This document shows positions 7,164 through 15,718 of a stretch of 20,669 nt of DNA, piece by piece (the stretch's first letter is position 1; each line of letters starts with the position of its first letter). A program made the position numbers and the translations under genes. The stretch is taken from contig PMMJ01000385.1 of the NCBI GenBank assembly GCA_003162255.1, positions 1,375 to 22,043 of the forward strand. Reading direction: 5' to 3'. The notes beneath the pieces are model-generated. The model worked only from the letters and a program-made list of their open reading frames with translations, did no database searches and was not told the DNA's origin. Source of the stretch: Acidobacteriaceae bacterium (lineage in GTDB: Bacteria > Acidobacteriota > Terriglobia > Terriglobales > Acidobacteriaceae).

Positions 7164-7949
7164 TCACCGGCGCGCACGCCCCGAGCGCGACAATTCTCGA
7201 ACCAAATGCTGAAAGTCGGGAGGCACTTTGCAATCAATCGAGACGCTCATTCCTGAGCGCGGATGGACAAACTGAAGATGCGCGGCATGAAGAGCAACGC
7301 GAGCAATTAGCGGCTCCGACGATTCCGCTGGTTGGTATTTTCTATCGCCGATCACCGGGTGGCCGATCGCCGAAAATTGCGCTCGAATCTGATTCTGCAA
7401 CCCTGTCACCAGCTCGACTCGAACCAGCGTAGCATCCGCAAAAAGGTGTTCGACGGAATATCGAAGTTCGGCGCGAGCCGCCCGAGGGTCTCTCGCCGTG
7501 CGCAAGCGCTGAAACATTCCTTCCCGTCGAAAATAATGCACGAGTGTCCCTGCTTCCGTGCCGAGACGGCCGCGCACTACTGCGAGATACGTTCTCACGG
7601 GAGCATGGTCGAGAAACTGTCGCACCAGCGCATTTCGATCCAGACCGGTCTTGGCAAATAGCAGAGCCCCGGAGGCAAAACGATCGATGCGATGCACGAC
7701 CAAGGCTCGTTGCCGCTTCCGCTTGAGTTTTTCGGCAAGCAGAGATAAAGCGGACGGAGCATCGGAGCCCTTAACCGGTACCGCCAGAAGTCCGGCCGGT
7801 TTGTCTAGAACGACCACGGCATCGTCTTCGTAAAGCACAGAAAGCTCTCGGGAGAAACGAGGCCGTCGCCGGTCTTCCCGTGCCGAAGGGGCCGAAGCCC
7901 GATCCGGCTTTGCCGTACGGCCGCGATCCTTGTGCAGAGGTTTCTTCAT
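7164..7949 (-). CDS. RluA-family RNA pseudouridine synthase
   Basis: A 261-residue protein converting uridine to pseudouridine in rRNA or tRNA. Seen: a basic N-terminal tail (about 1-32), the conserved VLYEDDAVVVLDKPAGLLAV start of the fold near 38-57, the catalytic-Asp motif HRIDRFASG at 86-94 (Asp89; families usually show HRLDxxTSG), a central RTYLAVVRG segment, and the late motif GLQNQIRAQFSAIGHPVIGD. No S4 domain is present, so it is not RsuA/RluB-like. It is convergent with the amine oxidoreductase (81-base gap) and divergent from the PaiB gene. The target base cannot be assigned from sequence. The upstream GAGGG is rather far from ATG 7949, so translation may begin weakly or elsewhere. 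Confidence 0.88.
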   Translation of the reverse strand: MKKPLHKDRGRTAKPDRASAPSAREDRRRPRFSRELSVLYEDDAVVVLDKPAGLLAVPVKGSDAPSALSLLAEKLKRKRQRALVVHRIDRFASGALLFAKTGLDRNALVRQFLDHAPVRTYLAVVRGRLGTEAGTLVHYFRREGMFQRLRTARDPRAARAELRYSVEHLFADATLVRVELVTGLQNQIRAQFSAIGHPVIGDRKYQPAESSEPLIARVALHAAHLQFVHPRSGMSVSIDCKVPPDFQHLVRELSRSGRARR

Positions 7950-8064
7950 TGGCTGGTTGTCTACCCTCGCGCAACTCGGACAACAACCGGCGGGGAAAAA
8001 GCTATTTCGCGAAGAGACCCCACCAGTTCCTGTCGCTAGTTTACGATGTTAGCCGAGGTTCCAA

Positions 8065-8694
8065 ATGTATATTCCAAAGGCGAACGAAGAGAAACGCGTG
8101 TCCGTGATGCGGGAGTTGATGGTTGCACACCCGCTTGGAACACTCGTGACCTTGGGAGCTTCCGGCCTCTTTGCTTCGCACATTCCGATGGTCTTGGAAG
8201 ACGACGGCTCACAGTTCGGCGTGCTGCAAGGTCACATCGCGCGCGCCAACACGCAGTGGCGCGATATCGTGCCAACGGTGGATGCGCTGGCGATCTTTGC
8301 CGGCCATCAACACTACATCTCGCCCAATTGGTATCCCGGGACAAAAGAGCACGGCAAAGAAGTGCCCACGTGGAATTACGCCGTGGTGCATGCCTATGGC
8401 CCCTTGAAGGTGGTCGCGGATGAGCGGTGGCTTCTGACGTTCCTGAACAAGCTGACGAATATCCATGAAGCGGGATCGCCGATTCCATGGAAAGTCAGCG
8501 ATGCGCCGGAAGACTTCATCAAGTCGCTCTTGAATGCGATTGTCGGTCTGGAATTGCCGATCCAACGGCTCGAGGGCAAGTGGAAGGTGAGCCAGAACCG
8601 AACCGAAGAAGAACGAAAGGGCGTGATCGAGGGACTGTCGAAACTCAATACTCCCGAAAGCCTCGCAATGAAAGCGCTGGTGGAGGAAGTGTAG
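8065..8694 (+). CDS. paiB: FMN-binding PaiB-family protein (putative negative regulator)
   Basis: A 209-residue protein with the split-barrel fold of flavin-binding proteins. Seen: the family N-terminus MYIPKA, the HIPMVLE strand, GHIARANTQW, the YISPNWYPGTKE and VPTWNYAVVHAYG signatures, and the C-terminal LEGKWKVSQNR. In Bacillus subtilis, PaiB is encoded with the polyamine acetyltransferase PaiA and acts as a negative regulator of sporulation and protease genes; most homologues have no tested function. GAGG at 8055-8058 lies six bases before ATG 8065. No paiA is next to it, but a spermidine-dehydrogenase-like gene is about 1 kb away. The MFS gene follows after 65 bases on the same strand, possibly co-transcribed. 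Confidence 0.88.
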   Translation: MYIPKANEEKRVSVMRELMVAHPLGTLVTLGASGLFASHIPMVLEDDGSQFGVLQGHIARANTQWRDIVPTVDALAIFAGHQHYISPNWYPGTKEHGKEVPTWNYAVVHAYGPLKVVADERWLLTFLNKLTNIHEAGSPIPWKVSDAPEDFIKSLLNAIVGLELPIQRLEGKWKVSQNRTEEERKGVIEGLSKLNTPESLAMKALVEEV

Positions 8695-8759
8695 ATCAGG
8701 TCGTTGCAGTGATCCGCGCGGCGGAGCGCATAAACTCGGCCAAGGGAAAGGAACTAGCC

Positions 8760-10058
8760 GTGACGCCGGTGACGATTACGGAACCGCTCGCCGTGCCGCG
8801 CCGGCGCTGGGGGATCGCCTTCCTGCTGGGATTCGGAGTGTTGGTGAACTACTTCGACCGGGTGAATCTCTCGGTCTCGCAAGAAGCGCTGCATCATGCA
8901 TTCGGCATCTCGACCGTGACGTTTGGGTACTTGCTGAGCGCCTATAGTTGGAGCTACGCGGCGTTTCAACTTCCCTCCGGCCTCATCCTGGACCGCTTCG
9001 GAGTGAAACTGGTTGGCCGCATCGGAACGCTCTTGTGGAGTGTGGCCTCGTTTGCGGCGGCAATTTCGACGGGAATGGCGGCCTTCCTCGGCGCTCGGCT
9101 TCTGCTCGGAGTAGGCGAAGCTCCCACGTTTCCGGCGAATGCCAAAGCGGTCGGGTATTGGTTTCCCGCGGAAGAGCGGAGTCTGGCGACGGCGATCTTC
9201 GATGCCGCTGCAAAACTCGCTCCTGCCGTTGGCATCCCTGCGCTCGGACTGCTTTTATTGCGGTTGGGATGGCGATGGAGTTTCGCAGCGACAGGCTTGC
9301 TCAGTCTGTTTTATTTTGTTCTCTTTTACGTGTTCTACCGGAATCCCAGCGAAGACCAATCGCTGTCCGCTGCGGAGCGCGACTTTATCCGGCAGGGCGG
9401 AGCGCAGCCCGAAGACCGAGTCAGGGCTGCGAAGGGCGCTCCGCTTGGATATCTGTTACGCCAGCGAAAGGTCTGGGGTCTGGTGCTTGGGTTTGCGTCC
9501 TACAACTACACTTTCTATCTCCTGCTGACCTGGCTGCCTTCGTATCTCTCGTTGACCCATCACATCGATTTGAGGCATTCCGTTTTATATACCAGCCTGC
9601 CCTGGCTCTTCGCCACGTTTACGGACATTCTTATGGGTGGCTGGCTGGTGGACAAATTGATCCAGCGGGGCCGCGATGCTTCGTTGGTCCGGCAGGCAAT
9701 CCTCATAGGGGGCACGACGCTTGGCTTGGGATTGCTGGGAGCAGCGTACGCGCAGAGCACCACCGTCGCCCTGATCTGGATCAGTCTGGCCATTGGGGGA
9801 TTGGCTGCGGCTGCTCCTGTAGGTTGGTCCATCCCGTCCTTGATTGCCCCGCGGGAGAGCGTGGGAACGCTGGGAGGAATTTTGAATTTCGGCAATCAAC
9901 TCTCGGCAATCGCCGCGCCGATTGCGACGGGTTACATCGCCCAGGCGACGCACTCTTTCTTCTGGGCATTTGGGGCAGCGGCCGCGTTTCTGGTGGTCGG
10001 CATCGCCGGCTACGGATTCTTGCTGGGCCGTATCGAAACGATTCCCGAGCCTTCGTAA
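8760..10058 (+). CDS. MFS transporter, ACS (anion:cation symporter) family
   Basis: A 432-residue inner-membrane transporter with about twelve hydrophobic segments. Seen: the first span followed by NYFDRVNLSVSQ, the loop GLILDRFGVKLVGR, and LLLGVGEAPTFPANAKAVGYWFPAEERSLATA, all typical for the ACS group that imports hexuronates, glucarate, galactonate and similar organic anions by proton symport. The GTG start at 8760 is preferred because AAAGGA ends seven bases upstream; an upstream GTG at 8709 has a weak site. The central cytoplasmic loop lies near residues 200-230. It sits between PaiB and a secreted GH20 enzyme, so an uptake role in sugar or sugar-acid use is plausible. The substrate cannot be fixed. 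Confidence 0.88.
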   Translation: MTPVTITEPLAVPRRRWGIAFLLGFGVLVNYFDRVNLSVSQEALHHAFGISTVTFGYLLSAYSWSYAAFQLPSGLILDRFGVKLVGRIGTLLWSVASFAAAISTGMAAFLGARLLLGVGEAPTFPANAKAVGYWFPAEERSLATAIFDAAAKLAPAVGIPALGLLLLRLGWRWSFAATGLLSLFYFVLFYVFYRNPSEDQSLSAAERDFIRQGGAQPEDRVRAAKGAPLGYLLRQRKVWGLVLGFASYNYTFYLLLTWLPSYLSLTHHIDLRHSVLYTSLPWLFATFTDILMGGWLVDKLIQRGRDASLVRQAILIGGTTLGLGLLGAAYAQSTTVALIWISLAIGGLAAAAPVGWSIPSLIAPRESVGTLGGILNFGNQLSAIAAPIATGYIAQATHSFFWAFGAAAAFLVVGIAGYGFLLGRIETIPEPS

Positions 10059-10154
10059 GGAAGCGAGGATAACCGTCACTCCGACCTGCACCCGGCCGAT
10101 CGCTTCCGCACCTTCTCGACAGCCACCGTACCTTTCTGCCAAGATAGTCCGTCT

Positions 10155-12215
10155 ATGCGAACCCCACAATTCCTGCTGTGTGTGTCCTTTTTCTCACTTT
10201 TTGCGATGGCTCAAACACCCTCCTCTCTCAACCTCATGCCCATGCCCACGAGGGTTCAGATCGGAACCGGCCAGCTTGTCGTCGATCAATCGTTTACCGC
10301 CGTGAGTACTGGCCAGAAGGATGCTCGCCTCGACAGCGGCATCCCCAGATTCCTCGACCAAATCAGCCGGCAGACTGGCATGCAGTTAAACGGCCAACCC
10401 GCCGATGCCTCCAACGCGACATTCATCATCCGCGCCGAGAACGCCGGCCGCAAGGTTCAGGAGCTTGATGAGGATGAATCCTACACCCTTGAAATCACCA
10501 CATCGCGCGCGACCTTGACGGCGCCGAATGCCCTGGGCGCGCTCCACGGATTGCAGACATTTCTGCAACTGATCGAGCCCACTCCCGCTGGTTTCGCGGT
10601 GCCGGCAATCACCATCCAGGATCAGCCCCGCTTTCCCTGGCGTGGCCTGCTGATCGACGTCAGCCGCCATTTCATCCCCATTGAAGTGCTGGAGCGCAAC
10701 CTTGACGGAATGGCTGCGGTGAAGATGAATGTTTTGCACTGGCATCTTTCCGACGACGAAGGTTTCCGCGTCGAGAGCAAGCGCTTCTCTAAGCTCCACC
10801 AGTCGGGCTCCGAAGGGCAGTACTACACGCAGGCGGAAATCCGCGACTTCCTGGCCTACGCGCGCGATCGCGGCATCCGCGTGGTTCCGGAATTCGATAT
10901 GCCCGGGCACAGCCGCTCCTGGTTGGCCGCGTATCCGGAGCTTGCCAGTTTGCCCGGTCCCTACCGGGCTGGCAGGATCGCGAACGCAGATACCGTCATG
11001 GATCCTACGCGGGACCAGACCTATAAGTTCCTCGACAAGTTCATCGGGGAAATGGCGGCCCTGTTCCCCGACGCTTACTTTCACATCGGCGGCGATGAGG
11101 TGAACAACAAGCCATGGGACTCGAATCCGAAGATCCAGGAGTTCATTCGGGCTCACGGCATGAAGAACAACCGCGACTTACAAGCCTACTTCAATCAGCG
11201 CCTGCAGAAGATTGTGAGTAAGCATGGGAAGATCATGGTCGGCTGGGATGAGGTGCTGCACCCCGACTTGCCCAAAACCGTGGTGGTCGAGTCGTGGCGC
11301 GGGCAGGACTCCTTGGCCCAAGCCGCGAAGCAGGGTTATCGCAGCCTGCTCTCCTATGGCTACTACCTCGACCTGATCTGGCCTGCGGCGCGACATTACG
11401 CCGTGGACCCAATGACAACGACGGGTGGAGCGCCGGCCCTCACCGCCGAGGAACAGAAGCGCATTCTGGGCGGCGAGGCTTGCATGTGGGCGGAGTACGT
11501 CACTCCAGAAACGATCGATTCGCGGCTCTGGCCGCGCGTGGCAGCGATTGCCGAGCGTCTCTGGTCACCGCAGGAGACGCGGGACAACAAATCCATGTAC
11601 CGGCGCCTGGATGAACTGAGCTGGCGTCTTCGCTGGCTGGGATTGAATCACGAGTCGAACTATGTGTCGATGCTCCACCGTCTTGCGGGCACTGACGACA
11701 TTGCCGCTCTGCGCATCCTCGCCGATGTGGTGGAACCCACGAAAGACTACACGCGCACCGAAGTCTTCCCGAAGCCTCCGGTGAAGAGAACGCCGCTGAA
11801 CCGGCTGGTGGATGCGGCTCGGCCAGAGAGCACAGTTGCGCGCCAATTCGCGGAACTGGTCGATACCTACGTTCAGAGCGACTACAAAGACGCCGCCGCC
11901 GAAGCGCAGATCCGGGCGTCGCTGGTCAAGTGGCGTGACAACGACGCGAATCTCCAGCCTGTTTTGGACCGCTCATTTATTCTGGCGGAAGACAAGCCAT
12001 TGTCCCAAGACCTTGCGGCTCTTGCCGCTGCTGGACTGCAGGCGCTCGATAGCATCGATAAAAATCAGCCGCTGCCGGACGCGTGGCGCACCGAGCAATT
12101 GGCGGTGGTGGATCGATCGATGAAGCCGAGGGCCAACCTGCTGGTGATGGTGGCGCCCCCAATTCAGAGGTTGATTGAGGCCGCGGCTGCTTCGCATCAG
12201 GGTGCCAAGCCTTAG
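10155..12215 (+). CDS. secreted beta-N-acetylhexosaminidase, glycoside hydrolase family 20
   Basis: A 686-residue enzyme removing terminal N-acetylglucosamine or N-acetylgalactosamine from glycans, chitin fragments or glycoproteins outside the cytoplasm. Seen: signal peptide at about 1-19 (ends AMAQ), the GH20b-type N-terminal domain to about 150, then the catalytic TIM barrel from FPWRGLLIDVSRHF (160) through NVLHWHLSDDEGF, VVPEFDMPGHS and the catalytic pair Asp314-Glu315 in FHIGGDE. Substrate-assisted catalysis by the Asp-Glu pair is established for GH20. A C-terminal extension of about 150 residues after the barrel has no recognised domain. ATG 10155 lacks a strong ribosome site but is followed at once by the signal peptide. 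It lies 96 bases after the MFS gene and may be transcribed with it. Confidence 0.92.
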   Translation: MRTPQFLLCVSFFSLFAMAQTPSSLNLMPMPTRVQIGTGQLVVDQSFTAVSTGQKDARLDSGIPRFLDQISRQTGMQLNGQPADASNATFIIRAENAGRKVQELDEDESYTLEITTSRATLTAPNALGALHGLQTFLQLIEPTPAGFAVPAITIQDQPRFPWRGLLIDVSRHFIPIEVLERNLDGMAAVKMNVLHWHLSDDEGFRVESKRFSKLHQSGSEGQYYTQAEIRDFLAYARDRGIRVVPEFDMPGHSRSWLAAYPELASLPGPYRAGRIANADTVMDPTRDQTYKFLDKFIGEMAALFPDAYFHIGGDEVNNKPWDSNPKIQEFIRAHGMKNNRDLQAYFNQRLQKIVSKHGKIMVGWDEVLHPDLPKTVVVESWRGQDSLAQAAKQGYRSLLSYGYYLDLIWPAARHYAVDPMTTTGGAPALTAEEQKRILGGEACMWAEYVTPETIDSRLWPRVAAIAERLWSPQETRDNKSMYRRLDELSWRLRWLGLNHESNYVSMLHRLAGTDDIAALRILADVVEPTKDYTRTEVFPKPPVKRTPLNRLVDAARPESTVARQFAELVDTYVQSDYKDAAAEAQIRASLVKWRDNDANLQPVLDRSFILAEDKPLSQDLAALAAAGLQALDSIDKNQPLPDAWRTEQLAVVDRSMKPRANLLVMVAPPIQRLIEAAAASHQGAKP

Positions 12216-12250
12216 GGAATCTCTGATTAAGTCGCTTTACGGACAGCTTT

Positions 12251-12313
12251 GAAAGGGCATGGCTTCAGCCATGCCACTAGAGCCCGCTAAATATGCGGCT
12301 CTAGCCGCTGAGG
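12251..12313. repeat. double-hairpin REP-like intergenic element
   Basis: Two palindromes lie side by side between convergent genes. The first is a perfect 9-bp stem, GGCATGGCT (12256-12264) with AGCCATGCC (12267-12275) and a TC loop. The second pairs TAGAGC-C-CGC (12278-12287, one bulged C) with GCGGCTCTA (12295-12303) around a TAAATAT loop, followed by GCCGCTGAGG. This layout resembles multicopy elements I recall from Acidobacteria intergenic regions; only one copy was found in this window. It may also act as a bidirectional transcription stop for the genes ending at 12215 and 12442. Confidence 0.6.
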
Positions 12314-12441
12314 GCCGACGTCCCAAAGCAGATCGACTCGCCATCGAACAACGTAATCAGACCTTCCTTAGGTCGCATTCTTACATGCCAAAAGATCAAC
12401 CTAAAGTTCGTAAGTGGTTTTACGCCACGTTTCCCCGGACT

Positions 12442-13536
12442 CTACTTCGCCGTGTAGTGCTTGGTAGCTTGTGTTCGCGAGTTATAGAGTTCAAAGCTCC
12501 CGTCTTCCCCAACCGACAATTTCAGATAGTTGCCCGCATCCGGTCCCGCGAGGTTGGCGATAAAGGACTCTCCGGAATTGTGCGTCGCACCACCTTCGTT
12601 TGAAAAATGAAGCTGCCAAAGATCCTCCAGTTTCGGAGAGTTCTTGATCGTATCCCACGCCGAAGGTGAACCACCCTTGTCCGCACCGTTGTCCATGACG
12701 GCTATGCGCGGCGAAATGGCGGCGAGAAGAGCCGGACTGTTGCTCTGCGACCAACCATGATGCGAGACGATGAAAACATCGACGGGTCCCAGCTTGTTAA
12801 TGGGGCAAACGAGTTCTATTTCCTTGTCCCAAGTAAGATCGCCCAGGTCGAGAATCCGAACCTTGCCGAAGGTGATGATCGTACCGAGCGAGCGGGCATT
12901 TTCCGTTTGGTCCGCCGGTCGCCTTTCGGTTGTTGAACATGCGAAATTCGGCGCGCCAGCGCCTGGCAAAGGCTTCTGCAGTAAGTCGCCGTCGGAACTT
13001 ACGACCTCCGCACGAAGTCCCGGAATAGGCAGGATGTCCCCCACCTTCACGATGATTCGTTTCACGCCTTGGTTAGAGACCAGCTTCTGGTAGTCCTCCC
13101 AACTTTGCTCGGTTTGAGCGTCTCCCGGCTCGCGGTTTGCGCCGTGATCGATGAACGCGCCCACGGGAATTTTAGCGAAGAGTTGGGGCGCGCCACCCGC
13201 ATGGTCCGTGTGATAGTGAGTGAGCAGAACGAAATCGATTTTCGAGAGACCGGCTTTCTTTGCCGCAGCGACGATGCGGTCCGCGTCCCGTCCCGCGTTG
13301 CCCGGCCAACCCGTATCGATGAGCAACGACTGGCCTTCTGGCGTGACGAAAAGTGTTGCTTGGCCGCCTTCGACGTCCACAGAGTAGATTTCCAGCGGCT
13401 TGCCTGGCCGCACAGCTTGAGATGACTCTGCCAACGCAAAGAACGCGATGCCGAGAATAGCCACAACCGCTGCACAACTCAAAAGCGGCCGCACGACACG
13501 TTGGAGAAGAAAAAAATCGGAGAATCTTCGCGACAT
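12442..13536 (-). CDS. exported metallo-beta-lactamase-fold hydrolase (ComEC/Rec2-like type)
   Basis: A 364-residue protein. Seen: N-terminal signal or anchor segment at about 13-38; MBL core starting EIYSVDVEGGQATLF; the metal motif H107-x-H109-x-D111-H112 (THYHTDHAGG); a later metal-ligand strand RILDLGDLTWDKE (Asp233); and VSHHGWSQSNSP at 257-268. This order matches stand-alone MBL proteins related to the hydrolase domain of ComEC; those homologues act on phosphodiester or unknown substrates. AGGAG lies eight bases before ATG 13536, and the SDR gene ends only 11 bases upstream, so it is the last gene of the three-gene reverse-strand operon. Why an exported hydrolase is tied to sugar dehydrogenases is unclear; a secreted lactonase or phosphodiesterase is possible but unproven. 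Confidence 0.82.
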   Translation of the reverse strand: MSRRFSDFFLLQRVVRPLLSCAAVVAILGIAFFALAESSQAVRPGKPLEIYSVDVEGGQATLFVTPEGQSLLIDTGWPGNAGRDADRIVAAAKKAGLSKIDFVLLTHYHTDHAGGAPQLFAKIPVGAFIDHGANREPGDAQTEQSWEDYQKLVSNQGVKRIIVKVGDILPIPGLRAEVVSSDGDLLQKPLPGAGAPNFACSTTERRPADQTENARSLGTIITFGKVRILDLGDLTWDKEIELVCPINKLGPVDVFIVSHHGWSQSNSPALLAAISPRIAVMDNGADKGGSPSAWDTIKNSPKLEDLWQLHFSNEGGATHNSGESFIANLAGPDAGNYLKLSVGEDGSFELYNSRTQATKHYTAK

Positions 13537-13547
13537 CTTGTGTGCTC

Positions 13548-14372
13548 CTATTCCGGCTCCGCTTTCTGGCCTGTTTCGGACTTAGAGGTACTGACCACGG
13601 CGCGGGTTGCGCCCGTGGAAATTCCGCCGTCCACGAGAAGAGTTTGTCCCGTCACGTATCGGCTTGACTCCGCGGCAAGAAAAACGACGGCGGCGTCCAA
13701 ATCGTGCGGCTCTCCCGGTCGTTTGACCGGGATGCGGTCGCAGAGATAGTCGACCCATTCTTTATTCTCGTAGAGAACTTTGTTTTGTTCGGTGCAAAAC
13801 CACCCCGGCGCCAGGCAGTTCACAGTAATGCCGTGCTTGCCCCAGTCATCAGCCAGGCTCATGGTAAGTTGCCGAATGCCGCCGCGGCTTGCTCCGTACG
13901 GACCAAGACCGGCATAACCCGCGACACTGGTGACGGAACCGATGTTGATGATGCGGCCGTAGCGCCGAGGAATCATGCGCCGCGCCACGGCTTGCGCCAC
14001 AAAAAAACTTCCCCGCAAATTCGTTTCGAGGATTAAATTCCAGTCGTCCCAGGCGACGTCGAGAGCCGGCTTGCGCACGTTGCAGCCGGCGTTATTGACC
14101 AGAATCTCGAGATGGCCGAAGGCAGCTTCCGCGGCTTCCACCATGCGCTCGATGCTCTGTTGATCGCGCACATCCAGTTCCAGGGAAACGGCCTTCCGTC
14201 CCAGCGACCTGATTTCCTGCTCAAATGGTAAAAGGCTATCGCGATGCCGGCTGGTGAGAACGAGATCGGCGCCCGCTTTTGCGAGAGCGCGGGCAAAGTA
14301 CTGGCCGAGGCCGCGGCTCGTCCCGGTAACGATGGCAGTCTGTCCCTTGAGATCGAAAAGTGTGTCGCTCAT
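13548..14372 (-). CDS. SDR-family dehydrogenase, gluconate 5-dehydrogenase-like, with Lys-to-Arg active-site change
   Basis: A 274-residue short-chain dehydrogenase/reductase, probably acting on a sugar, sugar acid or ketose with NAD(P). Seen: cofactor motif TGTSRGLG (16-23), NNAG (93-96), Asn118 in ETNLRG, Ser146 in NIGS, Tyr159, then GASR: the normally invariant Lys of YxxxK is Arg163 (codon CGC). The C-terminal part has LAPGWF and the usual VTGQTLLVDGG. A tail of about 25 residues after GGIST is unrelated to the fold. Its ATG overlaps the stop of the upstream Zn-dehydrogenase (ATGA), so they are translationally coupled. Either Arg can serve here, as may be true of a subfamily, or activity is altered; sequence alone does not decide. 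Confidence 0.88.
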   Translation of the reverse strand: MSDTLFDLKGQTAIVTGTSRGLGQYFARALAKAGADLVLTSRHRDSLLPFEQEIRSLGRKAVSLELDVRDQQSIERMVEAAEAAFGHLEILVNNAGCNVRKPALDVAWDDWNLILETNLRGSFFVAQAVARRMIPRRYGRIINIGSVTSVAGYAGLGPYGASRGGIRQLTMSLADDWGKHGITVNCLAPGWFCTEQNKVLYENKEWVDYLCDRIPVKRPGEPHDLDAAVVFLAAESSRYVTGQTLLVDGGISTGATRAVVSTSKSETGQKAEPE

Positions 14373-15424
14373 GATTCTCCGCCGGGCATGAGAACGACCT
14401 TGGTCAGTCCCGGTTCACGCGCGTGCAGCCGTCTGAACCAATCTGGGCCTTCCTCCAGAGGCGCAACCGCCGTGATCAGCGGCTTCACGTTGATCGCGCC
14501 GCTAGCCATCAACTCGATGGAACGCGGATATTCCCCGGCGGAAGCGCAGGAACCCTGGAGTCGAATTTGCCGCGTCACTACCTTCTGCAGTGGGAGCGTC
14601 ACTTCCGGCGAAATGTTTCCCACCAGAATGACCGTACCCCCTTTGCGAACCGCTTCAATCGACGCAGTGACCGTTTCATTCCTGCCGACCGCTTCGACGA
14701 CAAGATCAACCCCCTCACCATTCGTGACCTGGCTCACCTGTTTGGCCAACTCCGATCCAGCCAATAGAGCAGACGTCGCGCCGGTGGTTTTCGCAAGCGC
14801 CAGGCGGGATTGGTCAATGTCCGCAATGAAAACCTGCGTCCAACCCGCCGCACGCAAGGCCTGAAGACAGAGCAAGCCAATCGTGCCCGCGCCCATCACC
14901 AGGGCGGTGTTCTTAGGGTCGCTCCGCTGAGTAACGATCTCGGCCAGTGAGACCGCGTGCACGGCCACGGCCACCGCCTCCAGCAGCGCCGCTTCTGGAA
15001 AGGAAATACTCGGCGGCAAACGGTAGACAATTTGTGACGGAACGACGACGTATTCGGCGAAGGCGCCGGCGCGACGATAGTCGTCGCAAGAAACCCCAAG
15101 AACCTCGCGATGGTTGCAGAGGTTGATCTCTCCTCGGCGGCAGAAAGCGCAAACGCCGCAGGAGATCGTGGAATCAAAAGTGACGCGATCATCTTTAACT
15201 AAGTTCGTTACCTCGCTGCCGAGAGCTGCGATGGTTCCCGCGGCTTCATGCCCCATGACGATTGGAGGAATACGTCGGCCGGAAGAGCCATCATAGCCGT
15301 GAACATCGCTGCCGCAGATGCCGCAGGCAGCAACGCGCACCAGAACCTCGTGTGGACCCGGCGTCGGCACGGAGACATCCGTCATTTCAAGACGGTTGTA
15401 TTGAGAGAGCAAGAGAGCTTTCAT
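14369..15424 (-). CDS. zinc-dependent MDR polyol dehydrogenase, galactitol-1-phosphate dehydrogenase-like
   Basis: A 351-residue alcohol dehydrogenase of the sorbitol/threonine/galactitol-phosphate dehydrogenase group, oxidising a secondary alcohol of a polyol with NAD. Seen: catalytic zinc ligands C37 (CGICGSD) and H59-E60 (GHEAAG), with E149 in LLEAVAVAVHA; structural zinc lobe C89, C92, C95, C103 (SCGVCAFCRRGEINLC); and Rossmann motif VMGAGTIGLL near 176-184. The ATG at 15424 gives the standard family N-terminus MKALLLSQYNRLE; the open frame runs further upstream to 15583 but that stretch looks non-coding. It leads a reverse-strand operon with SDR and MBL genes and is divergent from the isomerase-like gene, pointing to sugar or polyol oxidation. 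Exact substrate unknown. Confidence 0.88.
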   Translation of the reverse strand: MKALLLSQYNRLEMTDVSVPTPGPHEVLVRVAACGICGSDVHGYDGSSGRRIPPIVMGHEAAGTIAALGSEVTNLVKDDRVTFDSTISCGVCAFCRRGEINLCNHREVLGVSCDDYRRAGAFAEYVVVPSQIVYRLPPSISFPEAALLEAVAVAVHAVSLAEIVTQRSDPKNTALVMGAGTIGLLCLQALRAAGWTQVFIADIDQSRLALAKTTGATSALLAGSELAKQVSQVTNGEGVDLVVEAVGRNETVTASIEAVRKGGTVILVGNISPEVTLPLQKVVTRQIRLQGSCASAGEYPRSIELMASGAINVKPLITAVAPLEEGPDWFRRLHAREPGLTKVVLMPGGES

Positions 15425-15620
15425 AGGTGCGGTACAAAAGCAAAACCATGCCAGCGGACGGCCAGGGGTTGTTCTGGTTGGCTCCAACTTACAACAATCG
15501 GGAATTTTCAGGCAATCGAAATCCAGAGAGTTTGATGATGAATCCCCGCGATTGACTTTGTGGAAGAGTAGCCAACGGTACACCCGGGATCGTCGATCCG
15601 CGGTGTCCCGCAGCCTGGAC

Positions 15621-15626
15621 TATAAT
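15621..15626 (+). promoter_or_regulatory. -10 box (TATAAT) before the isomerase-like gene
   Basis: A perfect TATAAT lies 92 bases before ATG 15719, but no TTGACA-like hexamer stands 16-18 bases upstream. The TTGACT at 15552-15557 is too distant. An activator-dependent promoter would fit, which is inference. The rest of the 294-base divergent gap (15425-15718) shows nothing else I can support. Confidence 0.3.
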
Positions 15627-15718
15627 GGCGCGCGACGACCCTCATCTCTGGCACGAAACTCAGGCCGCATGAAAATCAATGGCCGCAGGGGGTGGGCGGC
15701 ACGGGCGAGGTCTCCCCA

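Noticed and set aside
8948..10072. A 374-codon forward frame overlapping the MFS gene
   Set aside because: The MFS frame shows regular hydrophobic spans and family motifs; this other frame gives a Cys/Arg/Gly-rich product without pattern.
12259..12603. Forward 114-codon frame starting in the double-hairpin repeat
   Set aside because: It runs through the palindromes and antisense into the end of the MBL gene; no ribosome site or motif.
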